DNA from: Cladorrhinum sp. PSN259
Lineage: Eukaryota; Ascomycota; Sordariomycetes; Sordariales; Podosporaceae
DNA: 64,000 nt
Assembly: GCA_033725935.1 (NCBI GenBank)
Contig: MU867125.1
Coordinates: 1 to 64,000 of the forward strand
Direction: 5' to 3'
Part shown: positions 1-13,490 of the stretch, in pieces
How the letters are laid out: each line of letters opens with the position of its first letter
Numbering within the stretch: the first letter of the stretch is position 1
The notes under the pieces: generated by a model
What the model was told of the DNA's origin: nothing
Seen by the model: only the letters and a program-made list of their open reading frames with translations
The model's database searches: none
Made by a program: the position numbers and the translations under genes

Positions 1-85
1 CGGGGCCGGCGCCCCCCCCCCCCCCGCCCCCCCCCGCCCCCCCGCCCGCCGGCCCCCCCCCCCCCCCCCCCCCCCCCCCGGGGGG
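1..85. repeat. G/C-only homopolymer-rich tract at window edge
   Basis: The first 85 bases contain only C and G, with long C runs interrupted by single G or GG and ending in a short G run. Nothing else in the window resembles it. It may be a genuine poly-C tract or an assembly artefact at a contig edge. No gene lies in it. Confidence 0.8.
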
Positions 86-526
86 AATAGAAAAGTAGGG
101 AGGGCTATGGGTGAAAAGGTGTGTGTGTGTGCAATAGAAGGATATAAAAATGAGGGTAAACCCAAGTATATACTACATTCTGTACGCAAAATCAAAACAA
201 AAAAAAGATGTTAAAAAAGATGTCAAAATAAGAAAATTCTGTGAGTGTTTCGGAAAGGGAGTCGGCCACCAACCAACCAACCAGCCAGTTAGAAAGAATA
301 TCAACAAATGAATGAAAATGACAACCGCTATGTTCATTTGAACTCCATTCCATGCCTACTGGATTTCTGGGGGAATTGAATTGATGCTTCCAGTACTTTC
401 ATCAATACTAAATATGTATATGTAATTCTACCCATTACCGAAAAAAGGAGAACTTATCAAACCCTGTTTCCTCTCCTCCCTCGACTATCGCAGTTCAGTT
501 CCTTTTTCACTTTTACCTTCACCTTT
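86..526. other. 3' flank of the Avl9 gene, no gene seen
   Basis: AT-rich non-coding DNA with a short TG run (about 119-130) and a CAAC/CAGC tetranucleotide stretch (about 270-288). It presumably carries the 3' untranslated region of the minus-strand Avl9 gene. No supported coding sequence. Confidence 0.5.
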
Positions 527-3118
527 TCACCTATCCGAATCCCAAACCGACTGGACCTTAGCCGCTTCATCAGCAGCAACAGAAATAGGTAACGGAGTTT
601 TTGGCGTTGGCCCTCCTCCTCCTTCGTTATCCCCCTCTTCCTCTTCATCATCCACCGTCTTCTTCTTCTTCTCATTCTGCCCGCCGCCGCTCATCCCCCC
701 TTCCTTCTCCTTATCACCATCACCAACAACAGCATCAATATTCCCTCCTTCCGACGCCAACTCCGGAATGCTCTCAGCTGATAACGGCCTGACCGGGAAC
801 CTCCTCCTCGGAGGACTGCTCACCACACTTTCCGATTCACCCGTCGTCGTCGTCGTCGTCGTCCTACTACTCGCAACACTAACCACAGAACTCCTATTAA
901 GTGGTCTTCGTTCCGAGTCACCCCCGTCATCATCACCACCGGATAGCGGTAACCGACTGTAACTTGTCCCACCGACGGGCACGGTCCTAGCCGACGAAAT
1001 CGACGCTCTTCCTTCCTTGTCTGCACTAAAGAGCATTGCGTCCCCGGATGAAGTACTCATCTGCGAGTTCCTATTACTCTTGCTTTTGCCCCATCCTGAT
1101 GTCCAACCTCCACCACTTCCTCCTCCAGGTCCATTATTAGGTGTTGCAGTTGCACCATTATCACTACCACCACCCCAAGCCTTCCTCCTCTTCTCCCCAG
1201 CCCAACTGGCCCAACTATTCACAAACGCCCCCGCCTTGCTTCCCACACTTTGACTCTGCTGTTGCTGAGCTTGTTGTGCTTCCGCAGCACCATTCTTCTC
1301 TTTCTCTTTCTCGGCTTTTTCTTGCAACTCAGCTTCCCTCCTGACCTCCTCCGCCTTCTTCCTCTGCGCCTCCCTCATAGCCTCCATATCAGCATACAAC
1401 TTATTAAATATGCTACTCGCCTTTTCTTTCCCAGCAGCCAGCTTGCTCCCCAGCGCCTCCTTTCCCTGCGTGAACCGATCATCCCAGTGCATATCCTGAA
1501 CCTGCTGCGTGATTCTTCTTTGTACATCCTCAATCGTAAGCCCGCCAGCGCAAGGGTGTTTAGGTTCCACGATGTCGAAGAGATGGGAGTCTGTGTGAGA
1601 GTTCCAGATTCTGTAGTTTTCTGTTCTCGACCAAGCTTCAACGAAGTCCTGTCCGAAATCGTGGGATGGGTCGCCTTCGATATGAGGTAAAAGCATCTTG
1701 GAATTGTTGGCATACTTGGCTAGGTGATTGTGGTATTTCACGGCGGAGATGAGAGATAGTAGATATTCCTCAAACTGGACCCGAATAAACTCCTCGCTGC
1801 CTACGTAGCCCATAGTCTTTGGCCGGCCGGGGTTCGCCTCGTCCCAGGTGTCGTTGACGTTTTGAGTGATGAAGTCTATCCATCGTCTGTCGGGGGTTGA
1901 TAGTTGCAAAGCTGCCTTGAGGGAGCTGGATGTGATATTGATGGTTCCTTCGTCGAGGTTGATGAGAATATCGCTGTATCTATCTTTCTGTTGAAGAAGT
2001 AATGAGTTCGTGCTGCCTACGATGTATGATTTGGTGCCGAAGTCGGCTAGGATATCCAATTGCTGCAATGGTGTGTATGGGCCGTACAAACTTCCCTGTA
2101 GGCTAGTGAGCATTAGTCGGTAGATAATGGGGACTAACCAAAACATACCTTGCCAAATATCTGCAACGGCAGTCCCATGTATGCCAACAGAGAATTGCGA
2201 TCACTAGTCCGTAAGCTCGTCGGCTGTTGGAGATTCTTCTCGTAGTTGTCTAGTTCGGGTCCGGCAGAGTCTTGCAAGTTGCGAAGGAGACCGGGTATTA
2301 ATGATACAAGGGAAAACTGAGTCAGACACAAGCGCTCGCATCTGGTGCCAAAAAATAGCATCTATGCCAACAACAGTCAGTAAGTTTTCAATGTGACCGA
2401 AAGGAGGTAGTAGGGATAGTACCTTTGGTTGCAACAAGCAGCACTTCAGCAGCACCAACGTCTGCCACTTGAACTCGCGCACCATCTCCCTCAGACTCAA
2501 CCCAAGGTATTGATCTCTGTCTTCGTCTTCATTCATCATCCCTCTCTCTTTCTCGTCTGCCAGACTCTCTTGAAACCTCTTGAGAATCTCAGTGTCTGTG
2601 AACTCCCTCTGCGCGAACCACGCCTTGGTAACGACGCTCAACCGCTCCCTAAGCATTCCGAAGTATTGTGGACTGTCGGCAATCACCACCACGGCCTTTT
2701 GTACCGTCGATCTGGTCACGTCGGCAGGTCTGTTGAGCAATTGCGATGCATCCATCTGTCGTGTGCAGGATATACCGAATAGGGAGGTTGCCGGCGCGGC
2801 CTCGGTCGCTGGGCGCAGGAGGGTAAAGTATGAGAAGTCCTCAGTGAGCCTGGACAGCCCATTGTTAGCACTGCAACTCCTTGCCCAAAAGATTAAAGAC
2901 ACCTACGCATGCGCTCCATCACTCAGCGCCATGAAGGGGAGCAACCCCCAGTCGTATTCCACAGCAGGGTCGCGCCCCTCCTCCACACCGAACCACTTCT
3001 CAACCTCCGGACCGCGCGCATGATGAAAGTCGACAACCGAGACGAGAGGGATGAAGTGCTGCCTCGAGCCGTTTTGCGACGGCGATGATCCGCGCGTGGG
3101 TGTGGGAGGTACAGACAT
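527..3118 (-). CDS. AVL9: Avl9-family late secretory pathway protein
   Basis: Four exons: 3118-2907, 2849-2423, 2361-2149, 2095-527, giving about 806 aa. The N-terminus carries the Avl9 hallmark PLVSVVDFHHARGPEVEKWF, followed by motifs such as EYDWGLLPFMALSDGAHA and SLFGISCTRQ, which are typical of the DENN-like Avl9 domain; this spans roughly the first 400 residues. The C-terminal ~380 residues are low-complexity: a charged Glu/Lys/Ala coiled-coil-like stretch, then Gly/Ser and Asp/Glu-rich sequence. In yeast, Avl9 acts in Golgi-to-plasma-membrane transport and exocytic vesicle formation, and the same role is inferred here. The start is the ATG at 3118 (MSVPPTPT); the frame stays open upstream but has no ATG there. 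All introns have GT..AG ends. The long disordered tail is common in filamentous fungal homologues. Family assignment is firm; the tail's role is unknown. Confidence 0.9.
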
Positions 3119-5001
3119 GGTGATGTTTGGGATGAAGTCGTATAAGTGCTCCGTATCCGTCAAGCTTCTCCAGCGGTAACGTTCGCTATATTATAAACAA
3201 TGCCATGAAATTCGATGCTGTTCTGAGATATATAACCTAGACGGAAGGCTGCCAATCATCAAAAGCAGGGCTGGCTATCATGCAAGTGGTCGAGATGTCA
3301 ATCCCTTGGCCTGAGCTTCGTCTCTTTTTTAGCCCGAGTCTTGCCCGTCTAAGCTGTCGATCAATTGGCGGGGGGTATTGCGACGGATTCGAGATTCGAA
3401 GGTCCTTTTCGAAGCCTCGACAATGGATCCTCGAGTTTCGTTCAAGAAAGGTTTCCTAGTCCAAAAGATTGGATTGGACCGTTTTCCCAGGTTCGGCCCG
3501 GGACAGATAAAATAGAATTCCCACACTTGAAGAAAGCAACAAAAGTGCCAAGCTTCTTGCCCGCTGCAAACCGTAATAAAAATTGCGGGGTGACAAAAAA
3601 GTGACAGCGCAGCGAAACACTCAACTTCCGTCAACTGAAAGAAGGGATGACACCATAAAATTATAATCCCTGTTGATATACAAAACTTAAACTTTGCAAA
3701 GATCAATGAAACTAAAAAGAAGAGGGGAAAAAAAGAAAACTACTAGTACTTGGATAAAAAAGAGGCCAACGACAATTCGGACGAGAGAGGCGGTCAATCG
3801 GCCAGCCAACCAGCCAGCCAGCCAGCTTTTTCTTTTCATCCCCCATATTACTCTCCAAAGTTCATTGGAGACATCCAATGGAGAGACCACAGCACCAAAA
3901 TTCGAAGGGAATGAGTGACGTGGTTGAAGGGCCACCCGACCTGACCGACCCCTACACTACGTACCCCGGTCGCACCCGCGATAATGGGACTGGACTGGAT
4001 GACTGGGCTGGCCGCAAATCGGTTGAAACAAACGTGGAATGTCCCGTCCAATTACCTCGCTGACAGCCCCCAAACCTCTGGAACAAAAACTGGCTGGTTG
4101 CATTTACGGCCAATAATAATGACTAAAATAAAAGTCATGTACATACCTACTAATCGATGAACCCCGCCGAGATTGAGGTGAGTAGAATGTGAGGTGAAGT
4201 GAGGTGAGGGACTCGTATTGAACCAAGTAGAATGAATGAATTTGGATATATGACTGAGTGCGTGAATAAGTAAAAAAAGATCACAAAATTTGACGCTCGA
4301 TGAATGCCACCAGGGGCGGGAAACATACTATCCAAGTTTTCTCCTCCATCTCTCATCAATATCCATCGTACACAACAAACGTTACGATCTTCCGCTTCCT
4401 CTCCACCGATCCCAACTCCCTTAGAAACACAACTCATAAATCGATAAGGATGTGGGGCCAACAATGAACTGAGACATAGATAGATACACAACACTCTGGG
4501 AGCTGCATATGAGATATGACAACTCAAATATTAACCGAAGCCGAAAAAAAAGATAGTTGCTCTTAAACACACCAGCTATTCCCGACATATGCCAACGTGT
4601 CCCTGCATTGCATGGAAGTCATGCCTTACTAAACTCTAGTACCTACAGGTTAAATTGTTGAGTTGAGGAGCACTGATCCAAAACAACATCTCCCTTACGT
4701 CGCCCAATTACCTGTCCGTAGTACCCACCTCTCCCTTAGGTGCGAACGCATACTGTCACAGAAGAAGCAGAAAAGAATTCCTGTAACATAATCTCGAATT
4801 TCGTGGGCATCATTATAATAAGATCTGAAAAAAAAAGACAATGGAAAAGACTATGATATTCTTGAACCTCCTCCTCTTTCCTTGTTTTTATTCCCTGTAC
4901 CCCCTTAAAGGCCACCGTTTACACCGTTTATCCCCTTTCCATACCCAGGTCCCGTTTCTTTCATCCACTTAGCCTTTCCTTGTTGACAAGCATGTATTTC
5001 C
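3119..5001. other. Intergenic region between Avl9 and Hog1, no gene seen
   Basis: 1.9 kb holding the upstream region of Avl9 and the 3' flank of the Hog1 gene. Only short, composition-driven open frames occur on either strand. A CCAG/CCAA tetranucleotide run lies near 3800-3826. Nothing resembling a conserved protein, tRNA or 5S gene was seen. Confidence 0.5.
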
Positions 5002-6375
5002 TTATTGTTGTCCATAAACCTCACCACCATCCATTACCTGACCAGTCTCGAGGTTGTGATAATCGAGAATCTCCGAGTACCTGTGAGATTTTATAGTTAG
5101 CATTTTACACCTTCAGCATTTTTAGGTCGGTAAGGGAACTCACATCATGATCTTCCATGTATCAACCGGCAAATCAGCATCGTTAAAGCTCCAATCGAAC
5201 TTAACATCGGCCACTGGCTCATCGGTAGGGTCATGGTAGGGCGCAAGGTACTCGTGGGCAAGTGCCTCGGTGGCCGTTATCCGCTTCTTGGGGTCGAACA
5301 CCAGCATGCGCTCCAACAAATCGATCGCTGAGGGGTCGGCATTTCTGAACTTGTTCTTGAGCGGTTGTCGTTCCCGCTTGGGAAGGGACTTGACGAATCT
5401 CAGGGTCTAGGGCACAAAAAGTCAGCATGACTGTTCTCGTAGCAGGATCGCTGTTTATATGAGACTCACATTCTCACTCGCGATGGTGTTAATAACATCA
5501 TCGGGAGGGGTACCCAACAATTCAGTAATGATGGAGAACTGGTTGACATGGTCCTTTCCGGGGAAGAGGGGCTTTCCCTCGAGCATTTCGGCAAAGATGC
5601 AACCAGCACTCCAGATATCTACCTCAACATCGTACTTTTGCCATGTGAGCATGATCTCGGGAGCGCGGTAATATCTGGTCGAGACATAGCCGGTCATCTG
5701 GGGGTCTTGGATACGGGCGAGGCCGAAGTCACAAATCTTCAAATCGCAGTTCTCGTTGACGAGGATGTTGCTGGGTTTCAAATCACGATGGACGACTCCT
5801 GCGGAGTGGACGTATTTGAGGCCGCGCTAATAGGGGCGTTAGTCTTACTCAAGTACAAATTCTACAAATATAACATACCATGATCTGGTAAAGGAAATAC
5901 TGGATGAATTGCTTCTCGAGTGGTCTAGAGGTCAGCAGTCTGTGGAGATCTGTCCCTAGCAGTTCTGTGACGAAATAGCTAGACATATGAGTTAGTCTAC
6001 GTTGCGACTCTTTGTTAATGTTTGCCAGCACCTACATGTCTTCCAATGGGGAAATGAAGATATCACTGAGAGAGATGACATTTTCGTGCCTCAGGTGCTT
6101 CAACAGCTTGAGTTCTCGGTAGGTTCTCTTGGCGAGCACCGGGGTACTAAATGGCTTCATAATCTTCTTGATGGCGACATTGGCGTTGGTGAGCTGGTCC
6201 TTCGCAGAACTGCGCGAAATCAGCGTATTAGCCAGACAGCCCAAATCCCTCGGGTAGTAGAGTAACCATACCAGACCAAGCCGAAAGCTCCCATGCCGAC
6301 AGGCTGGAGATCGGAATACCTCGAGGTAATCTCGAAGGTAGTGCCAAAGATTTGGGCGCGAACGAATTCAGCCAT
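5002..6375 (-). CDS. hog1: Stress-activated MAP kinase of the HOG pathway
   Basis: Six exons: 6375-6272, 6209-6036, 5978-5879, 5826-5470, 5406-5144, 5080-5002, giving 358 aa, the length I recall for Neurospora OS-2. The protein starts [20 protein letters not shown], nearly invariant in fungal Hog1. Visible landmarks are the ATP-binding Lys49 (VAIKK), HRDLKPSN with catalytic Asp141, DFG at 159-161, and the p38/Hog1-type activation motif T171-G172-Y173 in [17 protein letters not shown]. An acidic common-docking region ([14 protein letters not shown]) lies near the C-terminus. As in other fungi it should be phosphorylated by a Pbs2-type kinase and control osmotic, oxidative and fungicide (phenylpyrrole/dicarboximide) responses, moving to the nucleus on activation. 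It ends with EVYGQQ. The Neurospora name is os-2. No defect is visible, so it looks functional. Confidence 0.98.
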
Positions 6376-9300
6376 TTTGGGTGGTTAGAATCTCTACTGA
6401 AGGAATGAAAGAGAAAGATAACACTGCAGCGTTCTGGGCAGAGCCGTGTTCGTGGTGCGGGGGAAAATCGCGGGGCGGTGGACCGAGTATCGGAGGGATA
6501 GAGGCAATAATGCGCGGACGAGGGGCAATCCGTGGAATGCTGGAAGGTTGCTTCTCTCGAGAAGCAGGCGACGTTCCGGTGCGACTGGGCCAAGCGGCGG
6601 GGCTGGATTGAGGGGGGACGACCTGTTGGACGCTCGGGATCTCTTGAATGCGCACTGCACGAATGGCCTAAACTTTAGCTAGGTGCTCAAACCAGGAGCG
6701 TGGAGTGGACTGGAGACAAGTCGAAAAAAAGAGCCAGCTTGCTCACTTACCCGCAGTTTAATGACAGCCTTCTCCGGATAGGTAGAAAGGCGGACTCGGC
6801 TTTTTTTCTTGTTCGTCGAGATGGATCTTGTTAATAGCGTGTCCACGGGAGCCGGCGGGTAAACAACGATCTGCTCTCGGTTGCCTTTATAGCGAAACGG
6901 GCTCGAGAGCTATAACTGTCGAAAAACCGCACGAGTTTGCTGAGCTTGGTTGTCGGCGTTTTTCGTCAGGATATGATGTGTATGTAGATAGTTTGACAGA
7001 CTCTCTCTCTCTGATATCTGAGTCTGTGGCCCCAAGTCAGATCACAGGAGCTCTTCCCCCGCAGAGTTGGTGAGGTGTTGGCACCACGACTCAAAAAATA
7101 CACGTACAGATAATTGTCTCCCTGACAGGTGACAGCGGGGGGTTCGTTGCAGGTTGGGTGAAGAGATGGGAGGGAAAAAAGAGGATGAAGCTCCAGACGC
7201 GAAAAATACTTCTTGGGTCAGGGGAAGGGGGGGTCAAGTAAATCTCAGGACGGGGGGCCAAGCTGGCAGCTAGGTAGCTGGGTGTGTGTCTGTGTGAGTG
7301 GGTGCGACAAGTTGGATGGTTGGTTGGGTGGATGCGCCCGGGATGCGACGCGGGGCGTCCCATTCAATGGCTCACGGCTTGGAGAACAGGATATGGATCC
7401 GAATCTTTCAAATTCCATGCTTTGGGCACGCCCACTTTCCCGTCCCCCTTTAGCAAACCACATTGGACAATAGAAAAGAGGGATCGAGATCGGTCAGCAT
7501 AAGGTAGAAAGCCCAGGGATTCCGTTATCTGTCCCCCAACTACTCGTGTTAAGTATATAGTTCCTCCAAGTGCGCCACTCAACCCTCTGTCGTGTGAGAA
7601 TTCTCAAACAACAGCGTTTCGCTATTTCCAGTGCGGATGGAGAGATGTCGGATTCTGCATGGATCGTTATCAGGGTCCCATCCACTATCCCCTCAATGGC
7701 TTCGCGAATCCGGTCGATGCAGCAGCAGAGTTCATCCCATTTCATCCCATGGCAGCTGCGACTTGCGGCTGCGATGAGGGGTGTTTGGAAGCGATGACGT
7801 AGGTGGTTTTGTGTGGGGCAACCACCTCAGACCCTTGTCGCATGCCGCTGAGATTCCCACAGGCCCCAAGCCCAATCCGACGATTTCTAGTGCCCCCCGG
7901 AAGTTTCTCCAAAATCGAGCAATTTGGTGCGCGATCGATGCCGCCCGTTTTCTGCAATCAACTTTGAATGTTTCAAGTACCGCTGGTTTTTGTCACGGGT
8001 CCATTTGCACACCCAGGGTGGCCCAGCTAAATATGCAGTGATAATACCCGATGGGCTCGCATTTTTTGTCTGGGGAAGCATCTTTAATCGGAGTATTCGC
8101 TCCGGAGAGGGTGTGGTTCTTCCAAGAGCCGTACTCAAGGTACCTATCCCTATGGAGACTTGGATATCACCTCGACATTCGGCATCCGAACATCATCTCG
8201 TCATGGCAGCAACAGGGACCCTGAAAACCCTTCAAAGAACCCATTGATCATCAGGGGAACCGCAAGCAACAAGTAAAAAATAGACAAAAATAATATTAGA
8301 TCAGATCAGATCAGATCGCTTCTCAGCCACCGCGATGCGTTTCATCCTCAGCTCAAACCGTATTGTACTGTACCGTCTCTCTTCAAATCTCTCAATATCT
8401 ATTGAGCTACACGATCGGTGCCGTCATCTTCTCAGAACCCCCGGCATCAAACGAGATACCCTGCTTGCAATAAGCAACCCTTTCAGTCAGTCTCAACCCT
8501 GCACTAGTGTAGTCCCGTCAATATTCACAATTGAACACCACTCGAGTGGAATGGCGTTTTACCGTTATTCTGAGCCCTCCCCGCCGCCAGGCTCAATGAA
8601 CCCATGCACAATGACGTCAGTTTCCGGTTACAGGAACCAACCCTGGAAAAGGGACCAGCCAGCTCACACCAGCAAAATCAAAGAAAGGTCTCAATGACAC
8701 TCTACACACATCCAGAAGGTAATTGATCACAAGTCCCCAAGCCACGGTAATTCCGGCAGCTGATGGGGAAGCCGGGCTCGCCATTATCATCTGTCTGCAT
8801 TGAAGTCCAACTCAACAATTTTTTCCATGGTAACCGTCCAGTCTCAGCTTGATCTTGTAGCCTACCATTCGGTCAGCAACAAACACTTCTCAGCTGTCCA
8901 TTGCTGTCAACTGCTACGCTGAGAAACCCAATTATCCAACTCATCAAGACTTCGTATCTGCAAGTTTATTACAGCCGATTTCCTCAGGTTATTTCACAGA
9001 GTATTGCTATCCACGGTCACTGATGATTAGAACACAATGACTTGAAAGCAGATTGCGTATTGTATGCAGGTACAGACACAAATAGTATAGTTCCAGGTTG
9101 CTGTGGTGTATTTAGTTTCGTCACCCGATGGATTATACCTAATCATCAACTTGACTATTTTGCTAGGACGAAGGCTCCAAAAAAAAATTCAAGTTGCTTT
9201 ATTAGTCTAGTGTAAACACACTTCTCCACAAAAAAAGCAAATTAAAATGGCTAAATAGCCAAGTTACCTAAACCTTTTGAGGATCAACACAAGTAGTAAA

Positions 9301-10578
9301 AAAGATGCCGAGGGAGAATTAGAAACATTCCCACCACTTACATAAAAAGTCCCCACAACCACCACAGGCCCACTCAACATCACGAAATCCCGAATCCCCC
9401 GAGTTTTTACATGTCTGTCATTTGGCCCGGAGTTTGTCCGGTTGTGTTTGATCCAGACTCGAAATCCTCACGCCCTCAGTTAATTAAACGAACTTGATCA
9501 CCTTCAAAACGCCTAAACCCAGAAGAAAATCATATACAGAGAAACGGAGAAACGGAAAACCGCCAGCAGCACAACCAAAACTTTATCAAGCTTCATTTCC
9601 TCACCATATTCCACACCGTACACACACGTCTTGGGTCCAAAAAAAGAAGACTGTTTCAGATATCAAATCAGCAACAAGAAGAAGAAGTAAATGTATAAGA
9701 AAAAAAAAGACCCAGGTTAAGCAATTTGACCAGCTCAATATTACACCCAACGTACACCTACATACATGAATTACGCGCTACATTATATATATATATATAT
9801 ATATATAAAAGTCAACAGATATACATACTACTTCTGACATTCAATAAAACCCCATCACATCATCCCCAGATCGAGAAAAACCATGGTAAATGAACAAAAC
9901 TCCATGCATAATTGCCCATGTAAAATAACAGGTTTGATGATCAGAACATTTCATTCATCCATCCATCCATCCTGTCACATACCCATACATACACACAGGG
10001 ATATGCATATATATACATAGGCACATTGTCCAGAGTTTACAAGATCCATAAGTAACTACCTGCTATCTAATATTGCATTATACAACCTCATGCAATTTGA
10101 ATAGAGGTGACAGATATATTCGACAAAATCCTCACAAAGTATTCAAAATACCTCAAATAAAATAAACACGGGTCAAGGATGGGCGTATTGATTGGCAGGC
10201 AATCCTTGTGCTGATCAGTAAGATAGTGCAAAGGGCATATGCTTGCTGTACCGTACCTTCCTAAAAGGTTAGTTGGGTGCCCAAATCAACGGGTGCAAAT
10301 CACAATCATCTCATAGCCCCTACTAAAATCACCGTAGTCAAAGTTGACACACGCAAACATATTTAACAATAAAAACTAAGTCAATTCGTTGCCGTAATTC
10401 TCATCATGATAATCGAGATTAAACTAGCTTCAACTTCATCCGTTCAGAGCCTGGGCCTCCCAACACCGCACCCAATCCACGGGACTTTTCCACACAAGTG
10501 TCTATTCCCATGTTCTTGTCTCTTCTTCTCGTCGTGCTGTTCTTCCGTTTTTATCTCATCCCTTAGTAGCACACCCAT
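6376..10578. other. 4.2-kb gap upstream of Hog1, no gene seen
   Basis: This contains the Hog1 promoter/leader (6376 to roughly 7.5 kb) and the 3' flank of the glycogen phosphorylase gene. The open frames present are under about 120 codons, overlap on both strands and encode nothing I recognise. Simple repeats are GATCA units near 8299-8317 and a long AT dinucleotide run at 9784-9807. No tRNA or 5S signature was seen. Confidence 0.45.
9784..9807. repeat. (AT)n microsatellite
   Basis: Uninterrupted AT dinucleotide run of about 12 units in the 3' flank of the glycogen phosphorylase gene. Confidence 0.9.
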
Positions 10579-13490
10579 CTAAGCGTTCTCCTTGGGAGGC
10601 AACGGCTCAATATTCCAGATACCCTCAGCATACTCATTGATGCATCTATCAGAACTGAAGAAGCCCATCCTCGCCACCGAAGTGATGCACTTGGTGATCC
10701 ATGCCTCCTGGTCCTTGTACGCCTCGTCAACACTGTCCTGAGTGGACACGTACGAGTCAAAGTCGTCTGAAACGAGGTAGTAATCGCCATGGTCGCGGAC
10801 CGCCGAGATTAGCGATGCAAAGTCTTGAGCGTTGCCAAAGGTGCCCTTCTCAATCTCTGCAAACACCTTCTCAAGCTCACGATCAATAGCGTGCTTCCCG
10901 TAGGTGTGAGCGTGACGGAGGTCCTCGACGTCCTCGGCAAGGTTGCCAAAGAGGAAGATGTTGTCCTCGCCGATTTCGCGAGTAATCTCAATGTTGGCAC
11001 CGTCGCAAGTACCGATAATGAGACCGCCGTTGAGAACAAACTTCATGTTGCTGGTTCCCGAAGCCTCAGTACCAGCGGTGGAGATGTGTTCACTAATGTC
11101 TGAAGCGGGAATGATGATCTCGGCCTTGCTGACATTGTAATCCTCGAGGAACACCACCTTGAGCAAGTCGCCAATGTCCTTGTCGTTGTTGACGATGCTT
11201 CCAACGCTGTTCACCAAGTGAATGATCTGCTTGGCCATCCAGTAACCAGGAGCAGCCTTGCCGCCAAAGATGGAAACGCGAGGCTGCTGCTTCTTGCGTT
11301 CTGCGGGCGACATGCCCTTGAGTTTCAGGTAGCGGTGGATGACACCGAAAATGTTGAGTTGCTGACGCTTGTACTCGTGGATACGCTTGACTTGTACATC
11401 AAATAGCGCAGATGGGTTGACAGTGATGCCGGTGCTGGACTTGATGAGTTTGGCGAGGCGGGCCTTGTTGGCGTGCTTGATCTCAGCCCACTCTTTGCGG
11501 AACTTGGGGTCATTCACAGAGAGCTCAATCTTGTTAAGCTCGCTGAGATCGGTCAAGAAGCCCTTGCCTCCGGACTTGCTGGCAATGAGCTCAGACAGAC
11601 GAGGGTTTGCCTGGTGGAGCCATCTTCGAGGGGTAATGCCGTTAGTGACGTTGGTGAACTTGTCAGGACCAAAGATCTCGACAAAGTCCTTAAAGATGGT
11701 GGTCTTGATGAGATCTGAGTGAAGCTCGGCGACACCATTGACCTTGTGGGATCCAACGATGGCAAGGAAGGCCATGCGGACCATCTTGGGCTGCGACTCC
11801 TCGATAATAGAGACGCGGCCAAGAAGCTCACGGTCATTGGGGAACTTACGCTCAACTGACTGGAGGAAGAAGAGGTTGATATCGTAGATGATCTGGAGGT
11901 GCCGAGGAAGGAGATGCTGGAACAAAGGAACGGACCACTTCTCGAGAGCTTCAGGCAAGACAGTGTGGTTGGTGTAGCCGAAGGTGTTGGTCACGATGCT
12001 CCAGGCCTCATCCCACTCAAGGCCCTCGAGATCAATCAGAATACGCTGAAGCTCCACGACCGCAAGAGTTGGGTGAGTGTCGTTGAGCTGGATGGCAACC
12101 TGATCAGGGAACTCCTTCCATGGGCGCTTAGACTTCTTGAAGCGGCGAACGATGTCATAGAGGGATGCGGCTACCCAGAAGTATTGCTGCTTGAGGCGGA
12201 GCTCCTTGCCGCGGTCGAGGTTGTCGTTGGGGTAAAGCACGGCGCTGATGGTCTCAGCTCTCTGCTGGTCGGCGACCGAGCTTTCATAGTCTCCGCTGTT
12301 GAACTTCTGGAAGTCAAACTCTCCGCTGGCGGCCTTGCTGGACCACAGTCTCAGGTTGTTGGTGGATGGGGTGGCATAACCAGGAATTGGCACATCGTAG
12401 GCCACTGCCTTCACGAGCTCACCGCCTTCCCAGTGAGAGATGGTCTTGCCAGCGTCGTTGGTTGACTTGCGAACATTGCCGTAGAACTGGATATCAACAG
12501 TCACGTCGTGTCGGGGAAACTCCCAGGGGTTGAAGTCAAGCCAGTAGTCTGGCACCTCAACCTGGTAGCCGTCAATGATCTCCTGCTTGAAGATACCATA
12601 GCGGTATCGCAAGCCGTAACCCCAAGCCGGGTAGTTCAAGCTGGCGAGACTGTCCAAGAAGCAAGCAGCGAGACGCCCGAGGCCACCGTTACCAAGAGCA
12701 GCATCGTGCTCCTGCTCAATAACATCTTCAATACGGAAACCAAGTTCAGCGAGACCACCTATGGATCAATGGTCAGCAAAGCCACACTTGTTTACCCCTT
12801 GTCATTTATTGATCACAAAACTCACTCTTTGCGAGATCCTTCTGTCCGATATTCAACATGGCATTGTCCAATGCTCTACCCATCAAGAATTCCAAGCTGA
12901 GGTAGTAAAGACGCTTGCCATCAGCAAACGTCTGGCGCTGCTGAGTGCGGTTCCATTCGAGAATCAAGCGGTCACGGAAGGCAAGACTGCAGGCGGCATA
13001 GGCAGCCGACTCGTCACAGTTGAACATGCTACGAGCGAGCGTGGTCTCGACATGGCGGACAACCTCGTTCTCGAATGCATCCTTGTCCTTGAAGCCATGG
13101 GCGGAATGCTTCAACCAGGCCTCACGCTGGGGCTCAGGGATCGAAGCTGGAAAGGAAGAGTAATTGTTAGTGGAAGCTCTTCAGGGAAGTTTCTTGGCAA
13201 CCCCCGCTGTCCAGGGGCTTGGTGGCGAGGGGCACCAAGAACAGGTGGGGGAGAATTAGAGAGCTTCAGTCCAAAGAGAGGCAAGCTCCGAGACATAACT
13301 CTCCCAATGTCGGAAAAGGGGGGTCGTTTGGCATACCTTCAACGCTCTTGATCTCCCCCGCACCAAAACCAGTATGGGTGCGCTTATGCTTTGGCCTTGA
13401 GATGCCTGCTGGAGACACAGAGCCCTGGATGTCCACGAGCGGGGCACCCATCGAGGGGCGCCGCTCTCTGGTAGGAAGACTGGTCGACAT
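10579..13490 (-). CDS. gph1: Glycogen phosphorylase
   Basis: Three exons: 13490-13337, 13146-12826, 12758-10579, giving 884 aa, the usual length for fungal glycogen phosphorylase. The enzyme releases glucose-1-phosphate from glycogen using pyridoxal phosphate. The cofactor lysine is Lys731 in the invariant EASGTSNMKFVLNGG. Other family blocks are EQEHDAALGNGGLGRLAACF, AIQLNDTHPTLAVVEL, FTNVTNGITPRRWL and DVQVKRIHEYKRQQLN. The N-terminus has RERRPS (Ser13), which fits a basophilic-kinase site of the RRxS type. Fungal phosphorylase is controlled by N-terminal phosphorylation in the cAMP/PKA pathway, so this is a plausible regulatory site, not a proven one. The start at 13490 is the first ATG of an exon that splices in frame (GEIKSVE/ASIPEP). 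Cytosolic. No odd features. Confidence 0.97.
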
